A stretch of 64,000 nucleotides of DNA, from positions 992,001 through 1,056,000 of the forward strand of contig JAXGYK010000001.1 of the NCBI GenBank assembly GCA_040772305.1. The letters are read 5' to 3'. Positions within the stretch are counted from its first letter, which is position 1, and the number at the start of each line of letters is the position of its first letter. Source of the stretch: Mesolinea sp040772305. Lineage in GTDB: Bacteria > Chloroflexota > Anaerolineae > Anaerolineales > Anaerolineaceae. Under the pieces are notes generated by a model. That model had not been told where the DNA came from. It saw nothing but the letters and a program-made list of their open reading frames with translations, and searched no databases. The position numbers and the translations under genes are program-made. Below are positions 50,342-59,254 of this stretch, piece by piece.

Positions 50342-50869
50342 ATGGAAGATTTTACAAACCTGGAACCCCAATTTGACGAACGCGTTATTGATATTGCCCG
50401 TGTAGCCAAGGTGGTGAAAGGCGGTCGGCGCATGTCCTTCCGTGTCACCATGGTTGTTGGCGATAACAATGGCAATGTAGGTTTGGGTGTTGGTAAGGCT
50501 GGTGCAGTGCCGGACGCGATGCGCAAAGCATCAGAGCGTGCCTACAAAAACATGCATAAGGTAAGCCTTTTGGGCACTACCATTGCTCACGAGGTGATTG
50601 GTACTCAAAGCGGCGCCAAGGTCTTGCTGAAGCCTGCTTCGCAAGGAACTGGTGTAATTGCTGCTGGCGGTGTGCGTGCAGTGTGTGAAGCTGCCGGTAT
50701 TAAAGACATCCTGACCAAATCAATGGGCAGCAGTAATATGCTCAACATCGTTCGAGCAACCTTTGATGCTCTTTCGCAAATTAAAGACCCTGCTACTGTA
50801 GCTGCTGAACGCGGTAAAAATGTGGTCGATGTAACCCCTTACTGGGAGCGGAGGAAGCAGAATGCCTAA
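50342..50869 (+). CDS. rpsE: Ribosomal protein S5
   Basis: 175 residues. At the mRNA entrance, with a role in accuracy. Double-stranded RNA-binding part VVKGGRRMSFRVTMVVGDNN, with GNVGLGVGKAGAVPDAMRKA following. The second domain has RAVCEAAGIKDILTKSMGSS. Its stop overlaps the rpmD start by 8 nt. Confidence 0.97.
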   Translation: MEDFTNLEPQFDERVIDIARVAKVVKGGRRMSFRVTMVVGDNNGNVGLGVGKAGAVPDAMRKASERAYKNMHKVSLLGTTIAHEVIGTQSGAKVLLKPASQGTGVIAAGGVRAVCEAAGIKDILTKSMGSSNMLNIVRATFDALSQIKDPATVAAERGKNVVDVTPYWERRKQNA

Positions 50870-51071
50870 GAAACAAACTCAGAAACTGAGCATTACGCTT
50901 GTAAAAAGCGGTATAGGCTATACCGAACGAACAAAAAAAACCTTAAAGGCACTTGGGTTTCGCCGATTGAATGAGACCGTTGTGCATAAGGATAGCGATT
51001 CCCTGCGCGGTATGCTTGCCAAGGTTTCACACCTGGTAAAAGTAGTTCCGGCTGCTGAGGAGAAGAACTAA
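50862..51071 (+). CDS. rpmD: Ribosomal protein L30
   Basis: 69 residues. Small 50S protein; pattern KLSITLVKSGIGYTERTKKT, then LKALGFRRLNETVVHKDSDS and RGMLAKVSHLVKV. Overlaps rpsE and shares its final base with the rplO start. Confidence 0.95.
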   Translation: MPKKQTQKLSITLVKSGIGYTERTKKTLKALGFRRLNETVVHKDSDSLRGMLAKVSHLVKVVPAAEEKN

Positions 51072-51526
51072 TGCAACTACACGACTTAAAACCCAACGAA
51101 GGCGCTAAGAAGAGCCGCAAGCGTGTGGGGCGCGGGCCGGCATCCGGATCTGGCAAAACTGCCGGTCGCGGTACCAAAGGCCAAAATGCCCGCACCAGCG
51201 GTGGTGTGCGCTTGTATCACCAGGGCGGAAACCTGCCTATCTTCCGCAAGTTGCCGTTTTTACGCGGTGAAGGTTTTACTCCGCTGAATCGCGTGCGCTA
51301 TGCCGAAGTGAACCTGGATGCCCTTAAGGCGTTTAAGGCTGGAACTGAAATAACACCTGAGTTGCTTAAAGAGTCTGGTCTGCTGAAGGGCGGAGAAAAA
51401 CCGATCAAAATCATGGGCCGCGGTGATGTTAATGTGGCGCTGAATATAAAGTGTCATAAAGTTACCGATGGCGCCCGCCAGAAAATTGAGCGGGCCGGCG
51501 GCAGCATCGAAACGATTGCTGAATAA
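51071..51526 (+). CDS. rplO: Ribosomal protein L15
   Basis: 151 residues. Late-assembly 50S protein. Gly/Arg-rich N-terminus: LHDLKPNEGAKKSRKRVGRG, then GKTAGRGTKGQNARTSGG; C-terminal ALNIKCHKVTDGARQKIERA. Coupled to rpmD and 20 nt before secY. Confidence 0.96.
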   Translation: MQLHDLKPNEGAKKSRKRVGRGPASGSGKTAGRGTKGQNARTSGGVRLYHQGGNLPIFRKLPFLRGEGFTPLNRVRYAEVNLDALKAFKAGTEITPELLKESGLLKGGEKPIKIMGRGDVNVALNIKCHKVTDGARQKIERAGGSIETIAE

Positions 51527-51546
51527 GCAACCCTGGAAGGAGTATC

Positions 51547-52875
51547 ATGAAACGATCGTCCTGGCGTTACCTCTGGAAATCTGAAGGCATCCGCAATAAG
51601 CTTTTAATCTCATTGCTATTGCTGGCTGTCTATCGCCTGGCGGCAAATATTCCTGTTCCGGGTGTTGATCGGGCACTGGCTGCCCAGCTCACCCAAGTGG
51701 GTGGTGCAGGCGGCAACCTGATTGGTCTTTTGGACCTGCTTTCGGGCGGCGCGGTTTCCCGTTTCTCGGTGTTGGCGATGGGTGTTTACCCCTACATCAC
51801 AGCGCAGATTATCCTGCAACTGCTTCAACCGGTAATTCCGGCTCTGGAACGTATGATGAGGGACGACCCCCGTGAAGGCCGTAAGTGGATGGAGAAATGG
51901 ACCCTGATCCTTACCATCCCAATGGCACTGCTTTCGGCATTTGGCCAAATCAACATCTTTAATAGCCAATTGCAGGGAAGCATTATTCAAAACTGGGGTT
52001 TTAGCGGGCCGCAGCTTTTGCCTACACTGACAGCAATCATTGCTATGGTTGCCGGTACCATGTTTGGTATTTGGATTGGTCAGTTGATCAGCGAGTTTGG
52101 TTTGCGCAATCAAGGTCTTAGCCTGATCATCTTTTCTGGTATCGTGAGCCGAATACCGGTAAGTTTGTTGAATATGGCCCAGCAAAAAGACCCTTGGTGG
52201 ATCTTCGTGTTGGTGCTGGTGATTTTAGCCCTGGTTATTTTTGCGATTGTCTTTGTAACCCAGGGACGTCGAAATGTACCGGTAATGTTCCCCGGAAGGC
52301 GTATTGGCAACCGTATGTCTATGCCTGTGCGCAGCAACCTTCCGCTAATGGTAAACATGGCAGGGATGATCCCGATTATCTTTGCACAGTCGTTTTTGAC
52401 CTTCCCGGCTATACTTGCCACTTTCTTTGTTGGCTCGAAATCAGCCTGGATTGCCAACGCAGCCCAGTGGACGCAACGCGCCTTCGGTAATGACAACGGC
52501 TGGTATCCATTGCTTTTCTTTATTTTAGTGGTTGCGTTTACCTTCTTCTATACCGATGTACTATTCTCGCAACAGAACTACGGCGAGAACTTGAAAAAGC
52601 AAGGTGCTCAGATACCAGGTGTGGTGCGCGGTAAACCAACGCAGGACTACCTCACACGTGTTCAGCGGCGCATTACATTGCCGGGAGCTTTCTTCCTGGG
52701 CTTTGTGGCTGTGCTGCCTTATATTCTGGGTGCTGTATTACCGACGAAGAGCTCTGGCCTCTTCCTTACTTCGGCTTCGGGCCTGCTGATTGTTGTAGGC
52801 ACCATTCGTGATACCGTGCAGCTTATCGAAACCGAATTGCGTATGCATGGGTACGATGACCGTTTGATTTCGTAG
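51547..52875 (+). CDS. secY: Protein translocase channel SecY
   Basis: 442 residues with ten expected membrane helices. Forms the SecYEG pore. Markers are LAANIPVPGVDRALAAQL near the N-terminus, GGAVSRFSVLAMGVYPYITA with QIILQLLQPVIPA (plug and helix 2-3 region), RIPVSLLNM in the centre, and a final TVQLIETELRMHGYDDRLIS. GGAG precedes the ATG. Usual place between rplO and adk. Confidence 0.97.
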   Translation: MKRSSWRYLWKSEGIRNKLLISLLLLAVYRLAANIPVPGVDRALAAQLTQVGGAGGNLIGLLDLLSGGAVSRFSVLAMGVYPYITAQIILQLLQPVIPALERMMRDDPREGRKWMEKWTLILTIPMALLSAFGQINIFNSQLQGSIIQNWGFSGPQLLPTLTAIIAMVAGTMFGIWIGQLISEFGLRNQGLSLIIFSGIVSRIPVSLLNMAQQKDPWWIFVLVLVILALVIFAIVFVTQGRRNVPVMFPGRRIGNRMSMPVRSNLPLMVNMAGMIPIIFAQSFLTFPAILATFFVGSKSAWIANAAQWTQRAFGNDNGWYPLLFFILVVAFTFFYTDVLFSQQNYGENLKKQGAQIPGVVRGKPTQDYLTRVQRRITLPGAFFLGFVAVLPYILGAVLPTKSSGLFLTSASGLLIVVGTIRDTVQLIETELRMHGYDDRLIS

Positions 52876-52884
52876 GGGTATCTG

Positions 52885-53553
52885 ATGAACGAAAAGGCTA
52901 CTTACATTGTTATGCTTGGTCCTCCGGGTGCCGGTAAGGGTACCCAGGCTAAAGTGCTGGCGAAGCAAGTTGGCCTTGTGCATGTTTCCACGGGTGATTT
53001 GTTCCGCGAAAACCTTGCCAATGAGACTGAGCTGGGACAATTGGCAAACACCTTTATGACGAAAGGTGAATTGGTTCCGGATGATGTTACCATCGCGATG
53101 GTGCGTGAGCGGCTTAGCCGACCGGACTGTGCTCAAGGAGCCGTTTTGGATGGTTTTCCGCGTACACCAGCACAAGCAGCTGCTTTGGAAGAGCTATTAG
53201 CTGAGATGGGCGGAAAGGTTGACCTGGTGCCGTTTATTTCGGTGCCGGATGCTACCCTGGTAAAACGCTTGGGGGGGCGATGGGTGAGCCAAAGCGGTCG
53301 GGTATACCATGAAATTAATAACCCTCCTAAGGTCAAGTGGGTTGATGACATTGACGGTACGCCTTTGTATCAGCGTGATGATGACAAATCCGAAACCGTT
53401 CAGCGCCGTATTGATGTGTATTATCAGCAGACCTCCCCGCTCATTGAATACTATCGCGAGGCAGGAAAGCTGGTTGAAATTGATGGCGAATTACCGATAG
53501 CTGAGGTGACCGAAGCCATCTTACAAGCTGTTGACAGTGTACGATCTAGGTAA
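52885..53553 (+). CDS. adk: Adenylate kinase
   Basis: 222 residues. AMP + ATP to 2 ADP. P-loop GPPGAGKGTQAKVLAKQ, AMP-binding STGDLFRENLANETELG, DGFPRTPAQAAALEELL, and the lid region GGRWVSQSGRVYHEINNPPK. The lid has none of the four cysteines of zinc-type Gram-positive enzymes, so it is a zinc-free long lid. Between secY and map as usual. Confidence 0.97.
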   Translation: MNEKATYIVMLGPPGAGKGTQAKVLAKQVGLVHVSTGDLFRENLANETELGQLANTFMTKGELVPDDVTIAMVRERLSRPDCAQGAVLDGFPRTPAQAAALEELLAEMGGKVDLVPFISVPDATLVKRLGGRWVSQSGRVYHEINNPPKVKWVDDIDGTPLYQRDDDKSETVQRRIDVYYQQTSPLIEYYREAGKLVEIDGELPIAEVTEAILQAVDSVRSR

Positions 53554-53557
53554 CAGC

Positions 53558-54313
53558 GTGAACCTTAAAAGCGCGTCTGAAATCGCGATTATGCGTGAGG
53601 CCGGACGCATCAATGCCGAAACGCTTAAAGCAGTTCGGGATGCAATTGCACCTGGCGTAAGCACTGGTGAGCTCAATGAGGTTGCCGAGGCCGTTCAGCG
53701 CCGTTATGGAGTTTATTCGCCCTTCAAAAACTATCCGGGCCCTTATCCATATCCGGCAAGTATCTGCACCAGCATCAATGAAGAATTGGTGCATGGCATA
53801 CCTGGAAAGCGCAAACTGCAGGAAGGCGAGATTATCTCGGTGGACTGTGGAACTGTTTACAAAGGCTTTGTGGGTGACAGTGCTTTTACTGTAGGTGTGG
53901 GAGAAATCTCAGCTCTGGCACAGAAGCTGATTGATGTAACCGCTGAGGCGCTGGAAATTGCAATACGGCTGATGGTGCCTGGCAATACCAGCGGCGACGT
54001 CGGCGCCGCGATAGAGGCTTGGGTAGAGCAGAATGGGTTTTACTGTACACATACCTATACCGGTCATGGTGTGGGCAGGCGTATGCACGAAGCGCCGCAT
54101 GACTTTACCAACTATGGCATACCTGGCGAAGGTTTGGTACTGCGTGAGGGCATGACGATTGCCGTAGAACCGATGGTACTGGTGGGTACACGGCGTACGA
54201 AAGTGAAAGCTGACCGCTGGACAGTGGTTTCGGCTGACCGGTCACTCACGGCGCACCAGGAGCATAGTATCGCCATTACAAAAGATGGCCCGCTGGTGCT
54301 CACAGAGCTATGA
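53558..54313 (+). CDS. map: Methionine aminopeptidase, type I
   Basis: 251 residues from GTG 53558, 4 nt after the adk stop; a TTG at 53531 inside adk is the other candidate. Removes the initiator Met. Metal ligands lie in ISVDCGTVYKGFVGDSAFTV (two Asp), THTYTGHGVGRRMHEAPH (His), GMTIAVEPMV (Glu) and AHQEHSIAIT (Glu). No ribosome site is obvious, so translation likely depends on adk. A new promoter for the rpmJ-rplQ group follows. Confidence 0.94.
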   Translation: MNLKSASEIAIMREAGRINAETLKAVRDAIAPGVSTGELNEVAEAVQRRYGVYSPFKNYPGPYPYPASICTSINEELVHGIPGKRKLQEGEIISVDCGTVYKGFVGDSAFTVGVGEISALAQKLIDVTAEALEIAIRLMVPGNTSGDVGAAIEAWVEQNGFYCTHTYTGHGVGRRMHEAPHDFTNYGIPGEGLVLREGMTIAVEPMVLVGTRRTKVKADRWTVVSADRSLTAHQEHSIAITKDGPLVLTEL

Positions 54314-54323
54314 AGAAAAGGTC

Positions 54324-54351
54324 TTGCAAAAGACCATGGAAACGATATAAT
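54324..54351 (+). promoter_or_regulatory. Promoter before rpmJ
   Basis: TTGCAA (54324-54329), a 16-nt spacer, then TATAAT (54346-54351). An internal start point for rpmJ-rpsM-rpsK-rpsD-rpoA-rplQ. Confidence 0.7.
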
Positions 54352-54386
54352 AATAACTTTGCAGGATGAAGAAGGAGTACGAATAA

Positions 54387-54500
54387 ATGAAAGTATCAGC
54401 TTCGGTTAAGAAACGCTGTAAAAATTGCAAGATTGTCAAGCGTGACGGTCGTCTCTACGTTATTTGCACCAACGTGCGTCACAAGCAGCGACAAGGATAA
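54387..54500 (+). CDS. rpmJ: Ribosomal protein L36
   Basis: 37 residues: MKVSASVKKRCKNCKIVKRD then GRLYVICTNVRHKQRQG. Zinc ribbon of three Cys and one His (RCKNCK, ICTNVRHKQRQG). GAAGGAG is 9 nt upstream. infA, which normally precedes it, is not between map and rpmJ. Confidence 0.97.
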   Translation: MKVSASVKKRCKNCKIVKRDGRLYVICTNVRHKQRQG

Positions 54501-54510
54501 GGAATAGAAC

Positions 54511-54900
54511 ATGGCTCGTATTGAAGGTGTTGATCTACCGCGCAACAAACGCATCCAAATTGGCTTGCGTTACATTTATGGCATTGGCCCCAAAACCGCA
54601 GACCAAATTTTGGAAGCGACCGGCGTAGACCCTGACCTGCGGGTAAAGGATTTATCCGAGAACGATCTGTCTAAGTTGCGTGACCACATTGCCCAGAATC
54701 TAAAGGTGGAAGGTGACCTGCGCCGCGAAGTGCAGATGAACATCAAACGCCTGGTTGAAATTGGATGTTACCGCGGTATGCGGCATCGCCGCAATCTGCC
54801 ATTGCGCGGGCAGCGCACGCGTGTAAACGCCCGCACGCGCAAGGGTCCCAAGAAGACCGTTGCCGGCCGTGGCCGCCGCAAGGGCGCAACCAAGAAATAA
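54511..54900 (+). CDS. rpsM: Ribosomal protein S13
   Basis: 129 residues. Forms intersubunit bridges and contacts P-site tRNA. Pattern ARIEGVDLPRNKRIQIGLRY, YGIGPKTADQILEATGVDPD, and the basic tail GQRTRVNARTRKGPKKTVAG. GGAA lies 8 nt before the ATG. 105 nt of spacer separate it from rpsK. Confidence 0.97.
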   Translation: MARIEGVDLPRNKRIQIGLRYIYGIGPKTADQILEATGVDPDLRVKDLSENDLSKLRDHIAQNLKVEGDLRREVQMNIKRLVEIGCYRGMRHRRNLPLRGQRTRVNARTRKGPKKTVAGRGRRKGATKK

Positions 54901-55005
54901 GTTAACGCCAGCTAATTCCTGAGCTTTGGAATGGGGTATCCTTCTTCTCCCCGCGGCCCCCAAAGCAAGGTAAATTGGCGAGCTAAGAACGAGTGAGGAA
55001 GAAAT

Positions 55006-55410
55006 ATGGCTAAACAAGCACGTACTGCGCGACGCACGACCAGTTCACGTAAAGTTAAGCGCCAGGTCAGTTCCGGCCAGGTGCATGTGTTCGCGTCTTT
55101 CAACAACACCATCGTTACGATTACTGACTTGCAGGGTAATACACTCTGCTGGGGCAGTTCCGGTTCGGTTGGTTTTAAAGGTTCGCGCAAAAGCACGCCT
55201 TTTGCCGCCCGATTGGCCACCGAGCAAACGATTCGTGTGGCGCAGCAAATGGGTGTACAGGAAGTTGAACTTTACATCAAGGGTCCTGGTCCTGGCCGTG
55301 AAAATGCCATTCGTGCTGTACAGGCAGCTGGCATTCGCGTGCGGATGATCTCTGATCTGACGCCTGTACCGCATAATGGCTGCCGCCCACCCAAGAAACG
55401 CCGCGTCTAA
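55006..55410 (+). CDS. rpsK: Ribosomal protein S11
   Basis: 134 residues. Platform protein of 30S near the E site. Typical SGQVHVFASFNNTIVTITDL, FAARLATEQTIRVAQQMGVQ, and C-terminal DLTPVPHNGCRPPKKRRV. The spacer before it contains no visible gene or terminator. Confidence 0.97.
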   Translation: MAKQARTARRTTSSRKVKRQVSSGQVHVFASFNNTIVTITDLQGNTLCWGSSGSVGFKGSRKSTPFAARLATEQTIRVAQQMGVQEVELYIKGPGPGRENAIRAVQAAGIRVRMISDLTPVPHNGCRPPKKRRV

Positions 55411-55433
55411 ATAGAAGAAGGAATTATTGAACT

Positions 55434-56072
55434 ATGGCTAGATATACAGATGCTGTTTGTCGTCTTTGCCGCCGCGAAGGCGAAAAATTGTTCTTGAAGG
55501 GTGAACGTTGTTTTACCCCCAAATGCGCTTTTGAGAAACGCGGTTACCCGCCTGGAATGCATGGAAAGATGCAATCCATTCGGCCAGGCCGCGAATCGGA
55601 CTATGCCAAGCAGTTGCGTGCGAAACAAAAAGCACGCCGAGTTTATGGTATTTTTGAGCGCCAATTCCGCAGATTCTATAGCCAGGCTCTGAAGATGCAT
55701 GGTCTAACTGGTTTGAATTTGCTTACAATTCTCGAGACTCGCCTCAGTAACGTTGTTTACAGGCTGGGCTTTGCCGCGAGCCGTCCGCAGGCACGCGTGC
55801 TGGTGAACCATGGTCACTTTTTAGTGAATGGTCAGCGAGCTGATATCCCATCATTTGGTGTGAAAGTGGATGATGTGATCTCGGTGCGTGAGACTTCAAA
55901 AGACTCACCCTACTTCAAAGCTTTGAAGGAAGAGGCCGAAGGCCGCACAGTGCCTACCTGGCTTGCCCGCGATCTGAACACGCTTAGCGGACGTATGCTT
56001 CGCCAGCCCGAACGTTCCGAGATCGATGGGAACCTCGACGAACAGCTAATCGTTGAATATTATTCCCGCTAA
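55434..56072 (+). CDS. rpsD: Ribosomal protein S4
   Basis: 212 residues. Initiates 30S body assembly. Zinc-type N-terminus with four Cys (CRLCRREGEKLFLKGERC and KC in FTPKCAFEKRG), followed by RQFRRFYSQALKMHGLTGLN and the S4 domain RPQARVLVNHGHFLVNGQRA. In the normal place before rpoA. Confidence 0.97.
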   Translation: MARYTDAVCRLCRREGEKLFLKGERCFTPKCAFEKRGYPPGMHGKMQSIRPGRESDYAKQLRAKQKARRVYGIFERQFRRFYSQALKMHGLTGLNLLTILETRLSNVVYRLGFAASRPQARVLVNHGHFLVNGQRADIPSFGVKVDDVISVRETSKDSPYFKALKEEAEGRTVPTWLARDLNTLSGRMLRQPERSEIDGNLDEQLIVEYYSR

Positions 56073-56119
56073 GGCGGATGAGTAGTCTTTCCGTAAAGAT
56101 TGACTGATTAGAGGTAACC

Positions 56120-57085
56120 GTGTCAGGAATAATCGAAATGGTAACACCCAAGATAGAACGCGCTAATGAGTCCCGCGACTACGGCAAGTTTACGATCAGT
56201 CCCCTGGAACGTGGCTTTGGAGTTACCTTAGGTAATGCTCTGCGCCGTGTATTGCTCTCATCTTTAGATGGTGCAGCTGTTTCATCTGTGCGCATCATGG
56301 ATGTGCAGCATGAGTTCAGTACAATTCCCGGCGTTCGTGAGGATGTTATCCAACTGATGCTGCAGATTAAACAACTGCGCATGAAGCTGCATAATAATAT
56401 AGAAACAGCCCAGATCCATTTGGAAGTTAAGGGTGAAGGAACCATCACAGCGGCTGATATTGTTTGCCCTCCTGAGGTGGAGATTATTAACCCCGAGCTT
56501 TATCTCTTTAGTATTGATGAGAAAGATGCCCATGTTGAAATGGATATGACTGTTGAGGCAGGACGTGGCTATTTGCCCGCTGGCGACCGCGCTGAGCGAC
56601 TGCCGATTGGTGTTTTGCCCGTGGACGCAATATTTTCACCCGTGCGTCGTGTGAATTGGAATGTTACCAACGCCCGCGTTGGCCACAGCACCAATTACGA
56701 CCGTCTCAACCTGGAAATATGGAGCGATGGAACAATTTCGCCAGAAAGCGCTCTGATCAAAAGTGCCAAGATATTGATGGGGCATTTACGCTTCATTAGT
56801 GGTACCACTGAAGAGACTTTGGTTAAGCCTGCTCCTGCCCGCGAAAGCGATAACAATCTTTCTTCGGAGATCGCTGAGACTCCCATCGAAAGCCTGGACC
56901 TCTCGGTGCGAGTTTTTAACTCTCTCAAACGGACTGGTGTAACTTCGGTAGGTGATGTCATTGAGCTGCTCGGAAAGGGTGAAAGTGCGATGCTTTCAAT
57001 CCGGAACTTTGGAGAGAAAAGTTTGGCCGAACTAAAAGCCAAGATGATCGAAAAAGGCTTCTTGGAAGATGCAGAAGTGGAGTAA
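56120..57085 (+). CDS. rpoA: RNA polymerase subunit alpha
   Basis: 321 residues from GTG 56120 (GAGG 5 nt before). The N-terminal dimerisation domain includes GKFTISPLERGFGVTLGNAL and RRVLLSSLDGAAVSSVRI. The C-terminal domain (from about residue 255) has SLDLSVRVFNSLKRTGVTSV and IRNFGEKSLAELKAKM. That domain binds UP elements at about -40 to -60, the zone where the insertion sequences of this window place their duplications. Confidence 0.98.
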   Translation: MSGIIEMVTPKIERANESRDYGKFTISPLERGFGVTLGNALRRVLLSSLDGAAVSSVRIMDVQHEFSTIPGVREDVIQLMLQIKQLRMKLHNNIETAQIHLEVKGEGTITAADIVCPPEVEIINPELYLFSIDEKDAHVEMDMTVEAGRGYLPAGDRAERLPIGVLPVDAIFSPVRRVNWNVTNARVGHSTNYDRLNLEIWSDGTISPESALIKSAKILMGHLRFISGTTEETLVKPAPARESDNNLSSEIAETPIESLDLSVRVFNSLKRTGVTSVGDVIELLGKGESAMLSIRNFGEKSLAELKAKMIEKGFLEDAEVE

Positions 57086-57091
57086 GGTTTT

Positions 57092-57475
57092 ATGCGACAT
57101 AAGGTAAAAGGTTATAAGCTCAACCGTTCGGTTGGTCATCGTATTTCGATGCGTAAGACGATGATTAAACAACTGTTTGAGCATGAAAAAATTCAGACCA
57201 CATTGGCGAAAGCCAAGAGCATCCAGGGTGAGGCTGAAAAGATGATTACAGTTGCGAAAAACAGCAATCAAGCTGATGAAATTGCGCAGCTGAACGCTCG
57301 TCGCCAAATCGCTCGTGAGCTGGGTAATTCAAGCGGAGATCTGGTTAAAAAGCTTTTTGATGATATTGCACCGCGTTTTACCAGCCGTCCTGGTGGATAC
57401 ACTCGCTTGCTCAAATTAGGTCCGCGCTTGGGCGATAATGCTGAAATGGTCGTTCTCGAGCTTGTCTCGGAGTAA
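57092..57475 (+). CDS. rplQ: Ribosomal protein L17
   Basis: 127 residues. Near the tunnel exit. MRHKVKGYKLNRSVGHRISM, then KTMIKQLFEHEKIQTTLAKA and PGGYTRLLKLGPRLGDNAEM. 6 nt after rpoA. Confidence 0.97.
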   Translation: MRHKVKGYKLNRSVGHRISMRKTMIKQLFEHEKIQTTLAKAKSIQGEAEKMITVAKNSNQADEIAQLNARRQIARELGNSSGDLVKKLFDDIAPRFTSRPGGYTRLLKLGPRLGDNAEMVVLELVSE

Positions 57476-57512
57476 GAAATAAATCGGCCTTTCGGATGAA
57501 AAGCTGAAAGGT

Positions 57513-58313
57513 ATGGCACTTTACAAACTTATCCTCGCTTATGAAGGCACGCAGTACAATGGCTTTCAGCGGCAGGCAATAAAAACCAGCGTACAAGCTA
57601 CCCTTGAGGAAGCCTTGCGTTGTTTAGGTTGGCAAGGGCGGGCTGTTCATGCTGCTGGCCGAACCGACAGCGGTGTGCATGCCTTAGGGCAGGTAGTCAG
57701 CTTCGAAATGGAGTGGAAACATCCGGATTGGCAGCTGCGGACTGCGCTGAATGCGAATTTACCTGCAGATATTGCTGTTCAACAGGTTGAGCGCGTAATG
57801 CCAGGCTTCCACCCCCGTTATGATGCCCTGGCCCGTAATTACCGCTATCGACTCTACGTTGCTCCGGTGCGTAATCCGTTCATCGATCGGTTTTCCTGGA
57901 GACTGGACCAAAAACCAGACCTGGGATTAATGAATCAGGCAGCAGAAAGCTTACTTGGTGAACATGACTTTAGAGCCTTCGGAAAAGCCTTAAAGGAGGA
58001 TGGCACAACTGTGCGGATGATTTCGCAGGCCAATTGGGTTCAGACAGGTGACGAACTTTGGTTTGCTATTCGCGGAAATGCCTTCCTTTACCATATGGTG
58101 CGGCGTATTGTATGGGTGCTGGTGCAAGTTGGTTTAGGCAAATTGCCGCTCCAAATTGTGCAGCAAGGCTTAGAAAGCGGTTCAACCGGCGTTGTGGCTT
58201 TGGCTCCTGCAAGGGGGCTTACCCTCCTGCAGGTAGAATACCCAACAGGGATAAGAGTGTTGACAGAAGGCCCGGAAAAACCGAGGCTTGGTGAGAAAAA
58301 CGGAGAAAGTTAA
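57513..58313 (+). CDS. truA: tRNA pseudouridine synthase A
   Basis: 266 residues. Makes pseudouridine at 38-40 of the tRNA anticodon arm. The catalytic Asp lies in AAGRTDSGVHALGQVVSF; other markers are LILAYEGTQYNGFQRQ, YDALARNYRYRLY, GEHDFRAFGK and GNAFLYHMVRRIVWVLVQVG. Shares one base with the rplM start. Confidence 0.95.
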   Translation: MALYKLILAYEGTQYNGFQRQAIKTSVQATLEEALRCLGWQGRAVHAAGRTDSGVHALGQVVSFEMEWKHPDWQLRTALNANLPADIAVQQVERVMPGFHPRYDALARNYRYRLYVAPVRNPFIDRFSWRLDQKPDLGLMNQAAESLLGEHDFRAFGKALKEDGTTVRMISQANWVQTGDELWFAIRGNAFLYHMVRRIVWVLVQVGLGKLPLQIVQQGLESGSTGVVALAPARGLTLLQVEYPTGIRVLTEGPEKPRLGEKNGES

Positions 58314-58747
58314 TGGAAAAGACATACGTTCCTAAAGGACAGATAGCCGGCAAATGGCATCTTATTGATGCTTCCGGCCAAACCCTTGGTCGCCTGGCTA
58401 CACAAATCGCCAGCCTGCTCATCGGTAAGCATAATCCGGAGTACACTCCTGGTGTGGTTATGGAAGATCATGTTGTGGTGATCAACGCCGCGCAGGTGCA
58501 GGCAAATCCTACCCGTGTTGCGGAAAAGAAGTATTACCATCACACACAATACCCGGGTGGGCTTAAGGAAGTAAGCTTTGAACGTCAAATGGAAAGATTC
58601 CCAGACAGGGTTATTCGTTTTGCGGTACGCGGCATGCTGCCGAAAAATCGACTGACGGCACGTTATCTGGACAATCTGAAAATTTATGCTGGTTCGGAAC
58701 ACCCTCATGCCGGGCAAGATCCGCAGCCCTTCAAATTAGAGAATTAA
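58313..58747 (+). CDS. rplM: Ribosomal protein L13
   Basis: 144 residues. Early 50S assembly protein. WHLIDASGQTLGRLATQIAS, then GKHNPEYTPGVVMEDHVVVI, RAVRGMLPKNRL-type FAVRGMLPKNRLTARYLDNL, and the end HPHAGQDPQPFKL. Overlaps truA by one base. Confidence 0.97.
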   Translation: MEKTYVPKGQIAGKWHLIDASGQTLGRLATQIASLLIGKHNPEYTPGVVMEDHVVVINAAQVQANPTRVAEKKYYHHTQYPGGLKEVSFERQMERFPDRVIRFAVRGMLPKNRLTARYLDNLKIYAGSEHPHAGQDPQPFKLEN

Positions 58748-58757
58748 TTGAGGTATT

Positions 58758-59150
58758 ATGGCAGAGTATAAAGAAGCAATCGGCCGTCGCAAAGAGAGCA
58801 CCGCGCGTGTGCGTGTTTTTGCAGGAACGGGAAACTTTACGGTAAACGATAAGCCTTTAGATGACTATTTTACACGCGAAGGCGATTCTCCAGCTATCTT
58901 AAGCGCCATTGATGCAGCCGGCCAGAACCCTGCTGCTTATGATGTGACCGTAAAGGTTGAAGGTGGCGGCGTAAGCGGACAGCGTGATGCTGTCAAGCTA
59001 GGCTTAGCCCGCGCACTGGTAGCACTGGATGAGGGTTCACGCAGAGGTTTGCGCGAAAAGGGCCTGCTTACCCGTGATGCCCGTATTAAGGAACGCAAGA
59101 AGCCAGGTTTGAAACGCGCTCGCAAGGCCCCAACCTACACCAAGCGTTAG
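58758..59150 (+). CDS. rpsI: Ribosomal protein S9
   Basis: 130 residues. Its C-terminal tail touches P-site tRNA. EAIGRRKESTARVRVFAGTG, GGGVSGQRDAVKLGLARALV, and the tail TRDARIKERKKPGLKRARKA ending in KR. Last gene of the ribosomal run; a terminator follows. Confidence 0.97.
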   Translation: MAEYKEAIGRRKESTARVRVFAGTGNFTVNDKPLDDYFTREGDSPAILSAIDAAGQNPAAYDVTVKVEGGGVSGQRDAVKLGLARALVALDEGSRRGLREKGLLTRDARIKERKKPGLKRARKAPTYTKR

Positions 59151-59208
59151 TATTGGACTTTGGCCCTCACTGACTGCTATGGCAGCAGTTAGCTTAGGAT
59201 ACAATAAA

Positions 59209-59238
59209 AAGGCTGCCCGCCCTGCAGGCAGCCTTTGT
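59209..59238 (+). terminator. Terminator of the ribosomal run
   Basis: AAGGCTGCC (59209-59217) / GGCAGCCTT (59227-59235) stem, 9-nt loop, preceded by A-run and followed by TGTGCTT. Confidence 0.8.
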
Positions 59239-59254
59239 GCTTATTGGAGTGTGT

